A stretch of 33,427 nucleotides of DNA. It comes from Chloroflexota bacterium. GTDB lineage: Bacteria; Chloroflexota; Anaerolineae; Aggregatilineales; Phototrophicaceae. The notes beneath the pieces are model-generated. The model had not been told where the DNA came from and searched no databases. It worked only from the letters and a program-made list of their open reading frames with translations. Positions 1-8,036 of this stretch are shown here, piece after piece. The DNA lies in assembly GCA_013388735.1 (NCBI GenBank), contig JACAES010000103.1:1-33427 (forward strand), given 5' to 3'. A program made the translations under genes and the position numbers. Numbering within the stretch: the stretch's first letter is position 1; every line of letters begins with the position of its first letter.

Positions 1-171
1 GCCGTTTAGGATCTCCTTCGTTGAGAGTTTGCTGATAAGTTGTGCGGCCAGATGCGCCAGCGTGAAGGTTTTGCCGCTGCCCGGCGTGGCAATCACCGCT
101 ATTTTACCGGACTTGCGATGGATGATCTCCTGCTGCGCCTGCCGTAAGAGGGGGTGAAGTATGTGGGTCAT
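1..171 (-). CDS. UvrD/Rep-type superfamily I DNA helicase, N-terminal fragment (runs off left edge)
   Basis: Only the first 57 codons are inside the window. The frame is open from an ATG at 171 to the edge. Residues near the start (LLRQAQQEII) resemble the Q-motif region of SF1A helicases. They are followed by ATPGSGKT, a Walker A (motif I) typical of UvrD/PcrA/AddA, so the protein probably unwinds DNA using ATP. The ATG shares four bases (ATGA) with the stop of the upstream 688-aa gene, which indicates translational coupling and a joint role. The helicase core and any nuclease domain lie outside the window, so it could be a plain helicase or an AddA-like helicase-nuclease. The family call is fairly sure; the exact function is not. 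Confidence 0.8.
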   Translation of the reverse strand, partial: MTHILHPLLRQAQQEIIHRKSGKIAVIATPGSGKTFTLAHLAAQLISKLSTKEILNG

Positions 172-2234
172 GGCGTCGAAGGGTGTGGACTCCGATCGAA
201 CATCTGTTGAAAGACAAAAGCCAGCCGCCCGCGCTGCTCGTAGCCGCCGGCGCTGATGTCACAGGCTTCTACAAATACACCTTTGTCGCATCGTCGCAGC
301 AAACCCAGTATCAGGCTGCGAAGGCGCGCCTCCTGCGCGGCGGTTTCCAGATCATCCGTCCACAGACTGCCTGCCGGAAAATCTCGCCTCAGAACATATG
401 GATTGGTCAGTGGTTGCTCAAGGCGCTCGATCCAGCTATGGTCGCCAATGTCGAGCCAGAACTGATAATCCACACGCAGATTGCGCGTCAGAAAGGTGTA
501 TGCCGGGGCGATGAGAACTGCTGCCACACGGTCAGGTTCAATGTCCAGTGATATTAAGCCATCCACCGTCAGGTGGATAAACTCCCGCATGGCATCCGCT
601 CGGTTGGTTTGTTCGCCAGGGTATACAGCTTCGGTAAAATGCTGTGCCGCTGTAATGAGGTTGTTCAGCGGATGGCGAAAGGATGCATCAGAATGGCCCG
701 CAAAACCCGGCTGTACGATCACTTCTTCAATAAAACGGCTGATGAAGTCAGCAGGCGATGATGACTCGGCTTCGGTGGAGTGCGCTGCAAACCAGGATTG
801 GATTTGCCCGTAACGCAGGCACAGAGCTTCGGTTAACCGGGTCTGCGCGGATGCTGAAAGGTGTTCCAGCCCGGAAAGCTCACCGTTTCGATAGGCAATT
901 TGCGTTAGTAAGGAGGCTCGCACAGGGTCTAAACCTTCGATGGCGGTTTGCAGCGCATAGGCAACTTCTGCCGTTTGAGGGCGCGCCTGGACGTCGTCCA
1001 GATACAGCCGCAGAAACGTCACCACCATCTGAACAGACTGCTCACGGATGAGCGGACGAGAAGGGCGGCGGCTGATGGTGGGGATGTCGGCAGCCTCAAG
1101 ACGCGATTGCAGCGCGAAAAGCAGCGCGTCGCTCAGATAAGGCGCAACAATAGCTATCCGCTCCGGCGGGACGTTTTTTTGTCGGATTAACCGTGCAGCT
1201 TCTGTGACACAGTGGTCAATCATCTGAGGGTAAAAAGTCGCAGAAGCAAACCGAAGCATTGGTGGACGATTAGCACGGGACGGAGTTTCGACGGCAGAAT
1301 CGCTTTGTAGTAGAACGTCGAAGGCGCTTACGATGCCCGCCATACCTGCGGAAAGGCTGACCGGTTTTTCCCAGGCTGCACGATCTGAGCAGACCTCCGC
1401 AAGCTGATAAGCATGAGCCGGATCGGCGCCCAGAAACGTCCTGAAGCCGCCATCACGGTCGTAAATGATGATGGTCTTCTGGACATATTCCATACACCAG
1501 AAGATAAAATCATGCGCCAGCGCACCCATCTCTTCTACATTATCGGCCACAAGAAAATGGTATGTCTGCTTAAAATCTTCCTGAAAATCATCTGTATCAA
1601 GCAGGTCTTGAACCAGCAGTCGGATTTGCAGCGCAAAATCGAGCAGGCCGCGTTCCAGGCAGAAGCCTTGATACTGGCGGGCAATCGTCATAACGGTCTG
1701 GTAGATATTTACGCGATAGCCGGGGCGCTGCCCTCCCCAGGCCTGAATCAGGCGCTCCTGCGCTTCATCGAGTGTGAGGCCGGCGAGCGCCGCGTTGTTG
1801 ATGCTGTCAAGAATCTGCATGGCGATGCGATACACAGGCAAACGAATGCTGTCGAAAATGCCCATCTCCAGATATGGTCGCACGAACTGCGTAACATAAT
1901 ATCCGGCCAGATCGGCTGTCAAGAATGTTGGCTCCTGGACAGTCGCTCCGGTTGGCAGGTTTTGTCGCAGCAAAGACCAAAAGCGGCGAATAGATCGGCG
2001 GGCGAAACCGCTCAGGGTCGTGACCAGCGGGCTTTTGAGTCCGGTTGGGATGATAATATCCTGTTGGTACGGGACATTGAGTGGAGTAGGAGGGGTAAGG
2101 ATTAAAACGTGTTCGGGGACAAGCCGCTGTTTTTGAATACTGCGGTTCAAATACTGGATGGCGGCGCGCGTTTTACCGCTGTCGGCGGGGCCTTCCAGAA
2201 AAAGCGACCGGTCAAAAGCGGGTAGGGCAGGCAC
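168..2234 (-). CDS. UvrD/AddB-like SF1 helicase paralogue with degenerate motif II
   Basis: The protein has 688 aa. What can be seen: a Walker A at residues 15-22 (GPADSGKT); LLDF near 197-200, where UvrD proteins carry the conserved lDFdDL stretch; a motif II position at 229-235 reading VADNVEE, where active helicases have DE followed by Q-D; and a motif III-like segment at about 258-272 (YDRDGGFRTFLGADP). A RecA-like second half begins near 330 (RIAIVAPY). No C-terminal nuclease motif or Fe-S cysteine set of the AddB type is visible. The Asn in place of the Walker B Glu suggests weak or no ATP hydrolysis, so a structural partner for the active helicase encoded next is a reasonable inference, much as AddB supports AddA. 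The start is a GTG two bases after the stop of the preceding ATPase gene, without a clear Shine-Dalgarno, which points to coupled translation. Confidence 0.65.
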   Translation of the reverse strand: MPALPAFDRSLFLEGPADSGKTRAAIQYLNRSIQKQRLVPEHVLILTPPTPLNVPYQQDIIIPTGLKSPLVTTLSGFARRSIRRFWSLLRQNLPTGATVQEPTFLTADLAGYYVTQFVRPYLEMGIFDSIRLPVYRIAMQILDSINNAALAGLTLDEAQERLIQAWGGQRPGYRVNIYQTVMTIARQYQGFCLERGLLDFALQIRLLVQDLLDTDDFQEDFKQTYHFLVADNVEEMGALAHDFIFWCMEYVQKTIIIYDRDGGFRTFLGADPAHAYQLAEVCSDRAAWEKPVSLSAGMAGIVSAFDVLLQSDSAVETPSRANRPPMLRFASATFYPQMIDHCVTEAARLIRQKNVPPERIAIVAPYLSDALLFALQSRLEAADIPTISRRPSRPLIREQSVQMVVTFLRLYLDDVQARPQTAEVAYALQTAIEGLDPVRASLLTQIAYRNGELSGLEHLSASAQTRLTEALCLRYGQIQSWFAAHSTEAESSSPADFISRFIEEVIVQPGFAGHSDASFRHPLNNLITAAQHFTEAVYPGEQTNRADAMREFIHLTVDGLISLDIEPDRVAAVLIAPAYTFLTRNLRVDYQFWLDIGDHSWIERLEQPLTNPYVLRRDFPAGSLWTDDLETAAQEARLRSLILGLLRRCDKGVFVEACDISAGGYEQRGRLAFVFQQMFDRSPHPSTP

Positions 2235-2236
2235 GA

Positions 2237-3385
2237 TCAGGCTATATCCAGATCAGGGTTCGTGCTGATAAAAGCGTTAAAGACCGGTGGCTCGATAAGG
2301 ACGCGATTCCCCTGAATTCGCAGCAGACGCTTTTGGGCAAGCGCAGCATAAGCCTGCTGTGTTGCCAGATCGTGGGTGTCAATTTTGGGGTCAGGACTAG
2401 CGAATTCCCTCAGTACAGCCTGCTCCAAGGGCGTCAGGCTTGACCAGATGGTTTTACACTCCACCCGTACCGACCTGCGAAGCGCCAGTTGGCGAACGAT
2501 GAGATCGCCTTTGGTCATGATTGTATCAGGGTCAAGCGGCCCCAGTGTGTCGAGTGACCGGAAACCTGATCTTAATAGACCTGCATAGCGCCCAGTAGCC
2601 CAGAGCAGGAAGTTCAGGGTATATTCGTCGTAGTTGCGTTCGTTGCGGCGCGCCAGGCTTTTCAGCATCTCGCGTGCATCTGTTTCATTATATGGGCCAA
2701 CATAATAGATGTTGTCATTAAAAAGTTCTGCGAACGGCTCGATGTCAAGCGGGTGAATGCCCAGGTTTTGCGCAACATCAGGTATAGAAGCCCGCGTGAA
2801 GGTGAGATAAGAAAGCTGGTTTTTGTTGCTGTCGCGTATACCGCGCAGGGTCAGAAAAAACTTTACCGGTAGTTCGCGCAGCATCTCTTCAAATTCATCA
2901 AACATGAATACGATCTGGACGCCGCGTTTCATGAAAAGTTCCAGGCCAAGCTCAAAATAACGCAGTCCCATGTAAGCATACAGGGGATTGGTGCCATCCT
3001 GGAGCGTATGGTAGGTATCGTAGAACATCCGCCCATCGGCTTCACCAAGAATTTCAAACGGATAGAATGCTAGGAAAAGGCGGTGCATCATCAGCTCATA
3101 GCCCGCCCAGCAGCGTATTTGCTCGGCATCTGGGCTGTCGGAGGGCAGCGGGCCTAAAAGGCTGGGATCAACAATGATGGCTTTGAACGGCTTTCCCTGG
3201 GCAACTTCCTTCATGTAATATGCCTGGGCTTCAGGGTCGGCCAGGTGCTGCAAAAGGTTGGATTTTCCGACACTTCCCACGCCAACCAGCGAACACGAGT
3301 CCGATGCGCGCCAGCGTTCCATAACGTAGCCAACTTCCTCTTGCCGGAAGGTGATCGGCTGACTACGAGTGCGGGAATTCTTCAT
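2237..3385 (-). CDS. P-loop ATPase with C-terminal winged-helix-like region
   Basis: The protein has 382 aa from the ATG at 3385. This start is preferred over an upstream in-frame one at 3451 because AGGAGA lies 7 bases before it. Walker A is at residues 35-42 (GVGSVGKS) and Walker B at 158-164 (VFMFDEFEE, with D163 and E164). A sensor-like LSYLTFTRAS sits at about 191-200. This order fits the STAND/AAA class of ATPases (archaeal-ATPase or Orc1/Cdc6-like) rather than ABC proteins. The last 90 residues look helical and could be a winged helix, with LTPLEQAVLREFA as one helix pair. It is the first gene of a three-gene minus-strand unit with the pseudo-helicase and helicase, so it may load or regulate them on DNA; this is inference from gene order only. 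No substrate or exact family could be named. Confidence 0.65.
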   Translation of the reverse strand: MKNSRTRSQPITFRQEEVGYVMERWRASDSCSLVGVGSVGKSNLLQHLADPEAQAYYMKEVAQGKPFKAIIVDPSLLGPLPSDSPDAEQIRCWAGYELMMHRLFLAFYPFEILGEADGRMFYDTYHTLQDGTNPLYAYMGLRYFELGLELFMKRGVQIVFMFDEFEEMLRELPVKFFLTLRGIRDSNKNQLSYLTFTRASIPDVAQNLGIHPLDIEPFAELFNDNIYYVGPYNETDAREMLKSLARRNERNYDEYTLNFLLWATGRYAGLLRSGFRSLDTLGPLDPDTIMTKGDLIVRQLALRRSVRVECKTIWSSLTPLEQAVLREFASPDPKIDTHDLATQQAYAALAQKRLLRIQGNRVLIEPPVFNAFISTNPDLDIA

Positions 3386-3457
3386 TGTCGCGTCTCCTGG
3401 CATAGGGCGGCCATAAAATGGATTGTAGTGCAGAATTTCGGAAGGCCGCAAACGCGA

Positions 3458-4168
3458 TTAGACTTCCAGTCGAAAAGGATTGAATCGTGTGTAATTATCG
3501 TAATAATCCTCCTTTTCAGCAGCCTTAAGGGAAGATATTACTCGCAAAGTAACAGGCGTTAACACTACTTCAACGCCGACTTTCATCACATAGTTGGTGA
3601 TGATGAGCGAAAACATCGCGCCGGCAGGGAAGACGCCCAGCAAGACGGCGATTGAGAAAAAAGTCACCGTGTCTACAGCCTGGCCGACGACAGTGCTGGC
3701 AATAGTACGGGACCACACCCTGCGCCCCCGCGCGGCCACCTTCATCTTCGCTATCACGTAGCTGTTGCTGAATTCGCCCACCCAATAAGCAATCAGGCTG
3801 GCGACAATCAGGCCACTGATACCACCGAGGATCGCATCATAAGCCGTTTGCCCGGCATACTGCTGCCAGTCGCTCTCACCCGGCAGCACACCTGCCAGCC
3901 AGGTGAAAAAACCCATCAGCGCGGTGGCAGCAAAACCTGCCCAGATCACGCGCCGCGAACGGGCATAACCGTACACTTCGGTGAGAATGTCGCCAAAGAT
4001 ATAGGAGATTGGAAACACCAACGTACCAGCGTCGAAGATTAATCGGATTGATCCAAGAGCGATGCCCATATCAATTATCTTTGCGCTGCTGAGGAGGTTG
4101 CTTAACAGCAGCATGGTTACGAACAACGCCATGATGAGATCGTAAAAGCGATACTGTTTGGTGGGCAT
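3458..4168 (-). CDS. yhhQ: Queuosine precursor transporter (VUT/YhhQ family)
   Basis: A polytopic membrane protein of 236 aa with about six hydrophobic segments. Family features seen are the early LLLSNLLSSAKI segment, FPISYIFGDILTEVYGY at the second membrane region, a YWVGEFSNSYVIAKMK loop, and the RTIASTVVGQAVDT segment. These match the YhhQ/QPTR family, which brings queuosine precursors such as preQ0/preQ1 into the cell for tRNA wobble modification. The ATG at 4168 is chosen because GGAGG lies 5 bases upstream; an in-frame extension to 4216 has no such site. No other queuosine gene is in the window and I found no recognisable preQ1 riboswitch in the leader. It lies 72 bp upstream of the ATPase gene on the same strand but shows no functional link to it. 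Confidence 0.87.
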   Translation of the reverse strand: MPTKQYRFYDLIMALFVTMLLLSNLLSSAKIIDMGIALGSIRLIFDAGTLVFPISYIFGDILTEVYGYARSRRVIWAGFAATALMGFFTWLAGVLPGESDWQQYAGQTAYDAILGGISGLIVASLIAYWVGEFSNSYVIAKMKVAARGRRVWSRTIASTVVGQAVDTVTFFSIAVLLGVFPAGAMFSLIITNYVMKVGVEVVLTPVTLRVISSLKAAEKEDYYDNYTRFNPFRLEV

Positions 4169-4254
4169 TTCAACCTCCGTTCGGACATCTTCCCTAATTT
4201 GACTACAAAAACCCATTGTCGTCCAGTGGTCTGCTGCGCCGTCAGTTTGCGCTT

Positions 4255-4276
4255 TTCCGGCGCATCATTGCCGGAA
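4255..4276. repeat. Inverted repeat, 7-bp arms
   Basis: The arms are TTCCGGC (4255-4261) and GCCGGAA (4270-4276) with an 8-base spacer. It would form a hairpin in the yhhQ leader RNA or serve as a protein-binding palindrome. There is no U-tract on either side, so a terminator is unlikely. Confidence 0.5.
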
Positions 4277-4280
4277 TTTG

Positions 4281-4315
4281 ATTACTACGTGATAATGGAT
4301 ATTATCATGAGTAAT
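4281..4315. repeat. Extended 35-bp AT-rich palindrome, possible operator
   Basis: The inner arms TGATAAT and ATTATCA are separated by GGAT. The outer arms ATTACT (4281-4286) and AGTAAT (4310-4315) extend the symmetry with a one-base offset. The dyad is AT-rich and sits midway between two divergent genes, as expected for a dimeric repressor or activator site. The cognate regulator is not identified. Confidence 0.5.
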
Positions 4316-4334
4316 TTAGCGAAGCAAAACCCGC

Positions 4335-4388
4335 TTCAGTAGTGCCATTCGACAAGTGATAACGTGACAAAGGTCAATAACTACTGAA
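4335..4388. repeat. Long-spaced inverted repeat, 9-bp arms
   Basis: The arms are TTCAGTAGT (4335-4343) and ACTACTGAA (4380-4388), separated by 36 bases that include the small dyad TGAC-aaag-GTCA at 4365-4376. It ends 13 bp before the TATACT hexamer, so it may be a pair of operator half-sites upstream of the mmdA promoter. Confidence 0.4.
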
Positions 4389-4477
4389 TCATTAAGGGCT
4401 TTATACTGCAAGCGTTAAGGGCAATCCGATTTGTGTTTACTTCTGTCGGGATTGCTCCATGCAGATACGAGGCATTC

Positions 4478-6028
4478 ATGGCGGAAGAAGATCGGCGAAT
4501 TACCGAACTGCGTGCAATACGCGAAAACATACGACAAGGCGGCGGCGTTGAACGTATCAGGCGACAGCACGCAAAAGGCAAACTGACCGCACGCGAACGG
4601 CTTGACCTGCTGCTTGACCCAGGCACATTTAACGAACTTGAGCCTTTTATCACCCACCAGCTTGATGAACAAAGCGGTGCCGATCGTTATCTGGGCGATG
4701 GTGTCATCACCGGCTACGGGCAGATTGATGGCCGCACAGTGTATGTATACGCCCAGGATTTTACCATTTACGGCGGTACGCTGGGCGAAATGCACGGTCA
4801 CAAAATCTGCCGCGTGATGGACCTAGCGCTGCGCAACGGCACGCCGATCATTGGCCTGCTGGATTCGGGCGGCGCGCGCATTCAGGAAGGTGTCAAAAGC
4901 CTAGGGGCTTATGCTGAGATTTTTCGTCGCAACGTTCAGTATTCAGGCGTCATCCCTCAGATCAGCGTTCTGCTGGGTCCATGTGCTGGCGGCGCTGCCT
5001 ATTCCCCTGCCCTGACTGACATCATCATCATGGTCGAGAAAAACTCCTACATGTTCCTGACGGGGCCGGATGTGATTAAGACAGTGACGGGCGAAGTCAT
5101 TGATGCCGAAACGCTGGGCGGCACAGATGTGCATCAGAGCATCAGCGGCACGGCGCACCTGGTATCAAAATCTGAGCAGGATGCACTGTATTTATGTCGA
5201 AAGGTTTTAAGTTTTCTTCCATCTAATAATGTTGAAAACCCCCCATATGTCACACCGGTAGATGATCCGCTTCGTATGGATGACGAGCTTAACGCCATCA
5301 TCCCGCTTGATCCATCCGCCCCTTACCGGATGCATGAAGTGATCTACCGCATTGTAGACCATGAATCCTTTGTCGAGATTCAGCCCGGATGGGCGCAGAA
5401 TGCAATCGTCGGGCTGGCCCGCGTTGGCGGCCACAGCGTTGGCGTCGTCGCTCAGGAGCCGAATAACATGGCCGGTGTGATTGATATTAACGCATCCGAC
5501 AAAATCACGCGCTTTGTGCGTATGTGCGACTGTTTCAACGTTCCAATCATCACTTTTGTAGATTCGCCGGGCTTTCTGCCGGGTATTGACCAGGAACATG
5601 GTGGTATCATTCGGCATGGGGCAAAGGTACTGTACGCCTATTCCGAAGCGACCGTACCTAAAATCAGCGTTATCACGCGCAAAGCCTATGGCGGCGCTTA
5701 TGTTGTGATGAGCAGCAAATACCTGGGGACAGATGTGAACTACGCCTGGCCGAGCGCGGAAATCGCGGTGATGGGGGCAGAAGGCGCGGTGAACATCGTG
5801 TACAAGAACCAGATTGCCGCTGCACCCGACCCGGCTGCTGAACGCGAACGGTTGATCCAGGATTACCGGCGGCAGTTCAGCAACCCCTATTATGCAGCTG
5901 GCGCAGGATATATTGATGACATTATCGAGCCGCGAGAGACGCGGGTGAAGCTCATCGCCTCGCTGGCGGCGCTGCGCGACAAATATGCCCCTGCCCCACC
6001 GCGCAAGCACGGCAATATCCCAGTGTAA
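4478..6028 (+). CDS. mmdA: Carboxyltransferase subunit of Na+-translocating methylmalonyl-CoA-type decarboxylase
   Basis: A 516-aa biotin-dependent carboxyltransferase of the acyl-CoA carboxylase beta family (usual length about 510). It carries family signatures: KLTARERLDLLLDPGTF near 35-50, the oxyanion segment SGGARIQEGV, GPCAGGAAYSPALTD in the N-terminal half, and FVDSPGFLPG plus KAYGGAYVVMSSK in the C-terminal half. By sequence alone it could be propionyl-CoA carboxylase beta. The three following genes (OadG-like, biotin carrier, OadB-like) identify it as the transferase of a sodium-pumping decarboxylase, which removes CO2 from methylmalonyl-CoA and exports Na+. The ATG at 4478 is preferred over an in-frame GTG at 4433 because GAGG lies 5 bases before it. 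Confidence 0.85.
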   Translation: MAEEDRRITELRAIRENIRQGGGVERIRRQHAKGKLTARERLDLLLDPGTFNELEPFITHQLDEQSGADRYLGDGVITGYGQIDGRTVYVYAQDFTIYGGTLGEMHGHKICRVMDLALRNGTPIIGLLDSGGARIQEGVKSLGAYAEIFRRNVQYSGVIPQISVLLGPCAGGAAYSPALTDIIIMVEKNSYMFLTGPDVIKTVTGEVIDAETLGGTDVHQSISGTAHLVSKSEQDALYLCRKVLSFLPSNNVENPPYVTPVDDPLRMDDELNAIIPLDPSAPYRMHEVIYRIVDHESFVEIQPGWAQNAIVGLARVGGHSVGVVAQEPNNMAGVIDINASDKITRFVRMCDCFNVPIITFVDSPGFLPGIDQEHGGIIRHGAKVLYAYSEATVPKISVITRKAYGGAYVVMSSKYLGTDVNYAWPSAEIAVMGAEGAVNIVYKNQIAAAPDPAAERERLIQDYRRQFSNPYYAAGAGYIDDIIEPRETRVKLIASLAALRDKYAPAPPRKHGNIPV

Positions 6029-6063
6029 GATGATCCCCCAAAAAGCCAACCTGGATGTAAGCG

Positions 6064-6393
6064 ATGAACGCTGATCTGTCCTATGCTCTGCAAATCACGC
6101 TGATCGGCATGTGCCTCGTCTTTGGGGCGATTGTGCTGCTGTGGGGCATTATGGCGGCGCTGGTACGTTTTCTTACGCCCCCTACCCCTGCTCTGCCCGA
6201 AGCGGATGAAGTGCCTAAGGCGATTACTGAGATCGAGCTTAAACAGCGCGCGGCTGCCGCTGCCGTCTCCTATGCCTTGTCGCACCAACGCCAGCAGGAA
6301 GCGCATCTGTTCCCCCTGCCCCCAACGGCTTTCGTCAGCGCATGGCAGGCGGTGATGCGTTCAACTCAACTTCGTCAAAGAGGTCCACGATGA
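6064..6393 (+). CDS. mmdD: OadG-like small membrane subunit of the decarboxylase (gamma/delta type)
   Basis: The protein has 109 aa with one N-terminal membrane span at residues 9-36. It is followed by a short proline stretch (PPTPALPEADEVP) and an Ala-rich, charged helix, the layout of OadG/MmdD subunits that hold the soluble transferase on the membrane and assist assembly. It starts 35 bases after mmdA. Its TGA overlaps the next ATG as ATGA, so the two genes are translationally coupled. Sequence similarity in this family is low, and the assignment rests on size, topology and position between the transferase and biotin-carrier genes. Confidence 0.75.
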   Translation: MNADLSYALQITLIGMCLVFGAIVLLWGIMAALVRFLTPPTPALPEADEVPKAITEIELKQRAAAAAVSYALSHQRQQEAHLFPLPPTAFVSAWQAVMRSTQLRQRGPR

Positions 6394-6824
6394 TATACCG
6401 GATAAAAATCGCCGATCGGATTTTTGTGGTTGAAATTGCTAATCTGCAGGACAGACCAATTATCGCTCTGGTGGATGGCGAGTCGATTGAGGTCTGGCCG
6501 GAAGATACCCCTTCTTCATCCCCCTCCCCTGTCGCATCCACGCCATCAGCCAAAAAACTGCCGCCAGCAGCCGCGTCCATCCCGGTAGCGAAGCAGAACG
6601 GGAATGCTGATAAAGTGCTGGCCCCTATTCCAGGGGTCATCGTCTCGATTGCTGTTCAACCCAATGCCGAAGTAACCTTTGGTCAGGAGCTTTGCGTCCT
6701 GGAAGCGATGAAGATGAAAAACGCTATTCGCGCAACCAGAGCCGGACGTATCGCTTCGATTTACGTTTCGATTGGACAGCAGGTTAAACATCACGATGTC
6801 CTCATGGATTACATCGAGTCATGA
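6390..6824 (+). CDS. mmdC: Biotin carrier subunit of the decarboxylase
   Basis: The protein has 144 aa. A short N-terminal beta region (1-35) is followed by a Pro/Ala/Ser-rich flexible linker (about 38-72) and a biotinyl domain (about 76-143). The domain contains LEAMKMKN, with the biotin-accepting lysine at residue 108. The carrier swings the carboxyl group from the transferase to the membrane decarboxylase subunit. The ATG at 6390 is chosen over one at 6342 because AGAGG lies 5-6 bases upstream and it forms an ATGA overlap with the previous stop. Its own stop overlaps the next start in the same way. Confidence 0.9.
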   Translation: MIYRIKIADRIFVVEIANLQDRPIIALVDGESIEVWPEDTPSSSPSPVASTPSAKKLPPAAASIPVAKQNGNADKVLAPIPGVIVSIAVQPNAEVTFGQELCVLEAMKMKNAIRATRAGRIASIYVSIGQQVKHHDVLMDYIES

Positions 6825-7951
6825 ATACCCAAGAACTGGTCATCGAACTTTCTAAGGGTATCTCGAACCTGACAATCGGTCATATCATCATGCTGGCGGT
6901 GGGCGGCATTCTGATCTATCTGGCCGTCGCCAAAGAATATGAGCCGGTGCTTCTGCTTCCCATCGGTTTTGGCTGCATCCTCGCCAATATACCCTTAACC
7001 GGCATGACCGAAGGACAGGGTTTGTTTGCCGTCCTGCACAGCGCGGGCATCGGCAATGAGTTGTTCCCCCTGCTCATCTTCATCGGCGTGGGCGCGATGA
7101 TTGACTTCAGCCCCTTATTATCACAGCCCCGCATGGCACTGCTGGGTGCAGCGGGTCAGTTTGGTATCTTTGCGACTCTCATCCTGGCGACAGTATTGGG
7201 ATTCCCGCTCAACGAAGCGGCCTCAATCGGCGTCATTGGCGCGATAGATGGCCCGACTTCGATCTTTGTGGCGACCAAACTGGCACCCAACCTTCTCGCG
7301 CCTATCGCGGTCGCGGCCTACTCGTACATGAGTCTCATCCCGATCATTCAGCCGCCGCTGATGCGCCTGCTGACCACCCGTGAGGAGCGGCGTATTCGTA
7401 TGGTGTATGCACCAACACCGATTTCCCGGCGCGTACTGATCGCTTTTCCCATCATCGTCACGCTGATTGTCGGTATCCTGGTGCCGGACGCTACCCCCCT
7501 CATCAGTATGCTGATGCTGGGCAATCTGCTGCGCGATAGCGGCGTGGTTGAACGATTGAGCAAAGCTGCTCAGAACGAGATCATCAATATCGCCACGCTT
7601 TTCTTGGGGCTAACCATCGGCTCAACCATGAGCGCCGGCAGCTTTCTCAACGTCGAGACTGTTGCTATCCTGCTGTTGGGCTTGTTCGCCTTCGTTCTCG
7701 ACACGGTTGCCGGTCTGATCTTTGGTAAAATTCTATGCGTGGTGAGCGGGCGGACGATTAATCCGCTGTTGGGCGCGGCAGGCATCAGCGCCTTTCCGAT
7801 GGCTGGTCGGCTGGTCGCGCGGATGGCACTGGATGAGGATTTTGATAATATGGTTCTCATGCACGCTATGGGCGCTAATACTGCCGGGCAGTTAGGCAGC
7901 GTGATGGCCGGTGGTGTGCTGCTGGCGCTGGTGACGGGTTTGCTCGGCTGA
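6821..7951 (+). CDS. mmdB: Na+-pumping carboxybiotin decarboxylase membrane subunit (OadB/MmdB/GcdB family)
   Basis: A 376-aa polytopic membrane protein at the usual family length. It contains the hallmark GAIDGPTSIF, with D143 in the conserved Asp-Gly-Pro-Thr motif known to bind Na+ and protons, and the LGLTIGSTMSAGSFL segment (about 263-277) also involved in Na+ transport. It decarboxylates carboxybiotin on the carrier subunit and couples this to Na+ export. It overlaps mmdC by ATGA and ends the operon. No separate epsilon-type gene, epimerase or mutase is nearby, so substrate choice between methylmalonyl-CoA and a related acid such as glutaconyl-CoA rests on the transferase only. Confidence 0.92.
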   Translation: MNTQELVIELSKGISNLTIGHIIMLAVGGILIYLAVAKEYEPVLLLPIGFGCILANIPLTGMTEGQGLFAVLHSAGIGNELFPLLIFIGVGAMIDFSPLLSQPRMALLGAAGQFGIFATLILATVLGFPLNEAASIGVIGAIDGPTSIFVATKLAPNLLAPIAVAAYSYMSLIPIIQPPLMRLLTTREERRIRMVYAPTPISRRVLIAFPIIVTLIVGILVPDATPLISMLMLGNLLRDSGVVERLSKAAQNEIINIATLFLGLTIGSTMSAGSFLNVETVAILLLGLFAFVLDTVAGLIFGKILCVVSGRTINPLLGAAGISAFPMAGRLVARMALDEDFDNMVLMHAMGANTAGQLGSVMAGGVLLALVTGLLG

Positions 7952-7958
7952 AGCGGTA

Positions 7959-7988
7959 TTGATAAACGCGCTGAGGGGATGTTAAAAT
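7959..7988 (+). promoter_or_regulatory. Candidate sigma-70 promoter of trpS with extended -10
   Basis: TTGATA (7959-7964) and TAAAAT (7983-7988) are 18 bases apart, and TG-T precedes the -10. The 5' leader to the trpS ATG would be only about 40 bases, too short for a T-box. A short GGGGA/TCCCC dyad overlaps the -10. Confidence 0.45.
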
Positions 7989-8036
7989 TTCCCCTTGCGC
8001 ACAGCCTTCTAAAATCTCACCGTTATAAGGTTAATT

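Larger units (their letters stand above)
4169..4477. other. 309-bp divergent intergenic region rich in inverted repeats
   Basis: No open frame of note lies between the divergent yhhQ and mmdA genes. The region holds three inverted repeats (4255-4276, 4281-4315, and arms 4335-4343/4380-4388). It also has a TATACT hexamer at 4402-4407 that could serve as the -10 of the mmdA operon, although no good -35 precedes it. The yhhQ leader side (4169-4250) carries only its ribosome-binding site and no recognised riboswitch. This is the likely control region for both transcription units. Confidence 0.6.

Noticed and set aside
168..2234. Full AddB helicase-nuclease
   Set aside because: No C-terminal PD-(D/E)XK nuclease motif or iron-sulphur cysteines are visible, and the length is far below AddB.
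4169..4330. preQ1 riboswitch upstream of the queuosine-precursor transporter
   Set aside because: The leader has hairpins but lacks the conserved preQ1-I core and A-rich tail, and nothing matches the type II or III patterns I know.
4478..6028. Propionyl-CoA carboxylase beta subunit
   Set aside because: The gene is embedded with OadG-, biotin-carrier- and OadB-like genes and lacks a biotin carboxylase gene, so the sodium-pump role is more likely.
7952..8036. T-box or trp attenuator before trpS
   Set aside because: The leader is under 90 bases, has no T-box consensus sequence and no Trp-codon leader peptide.
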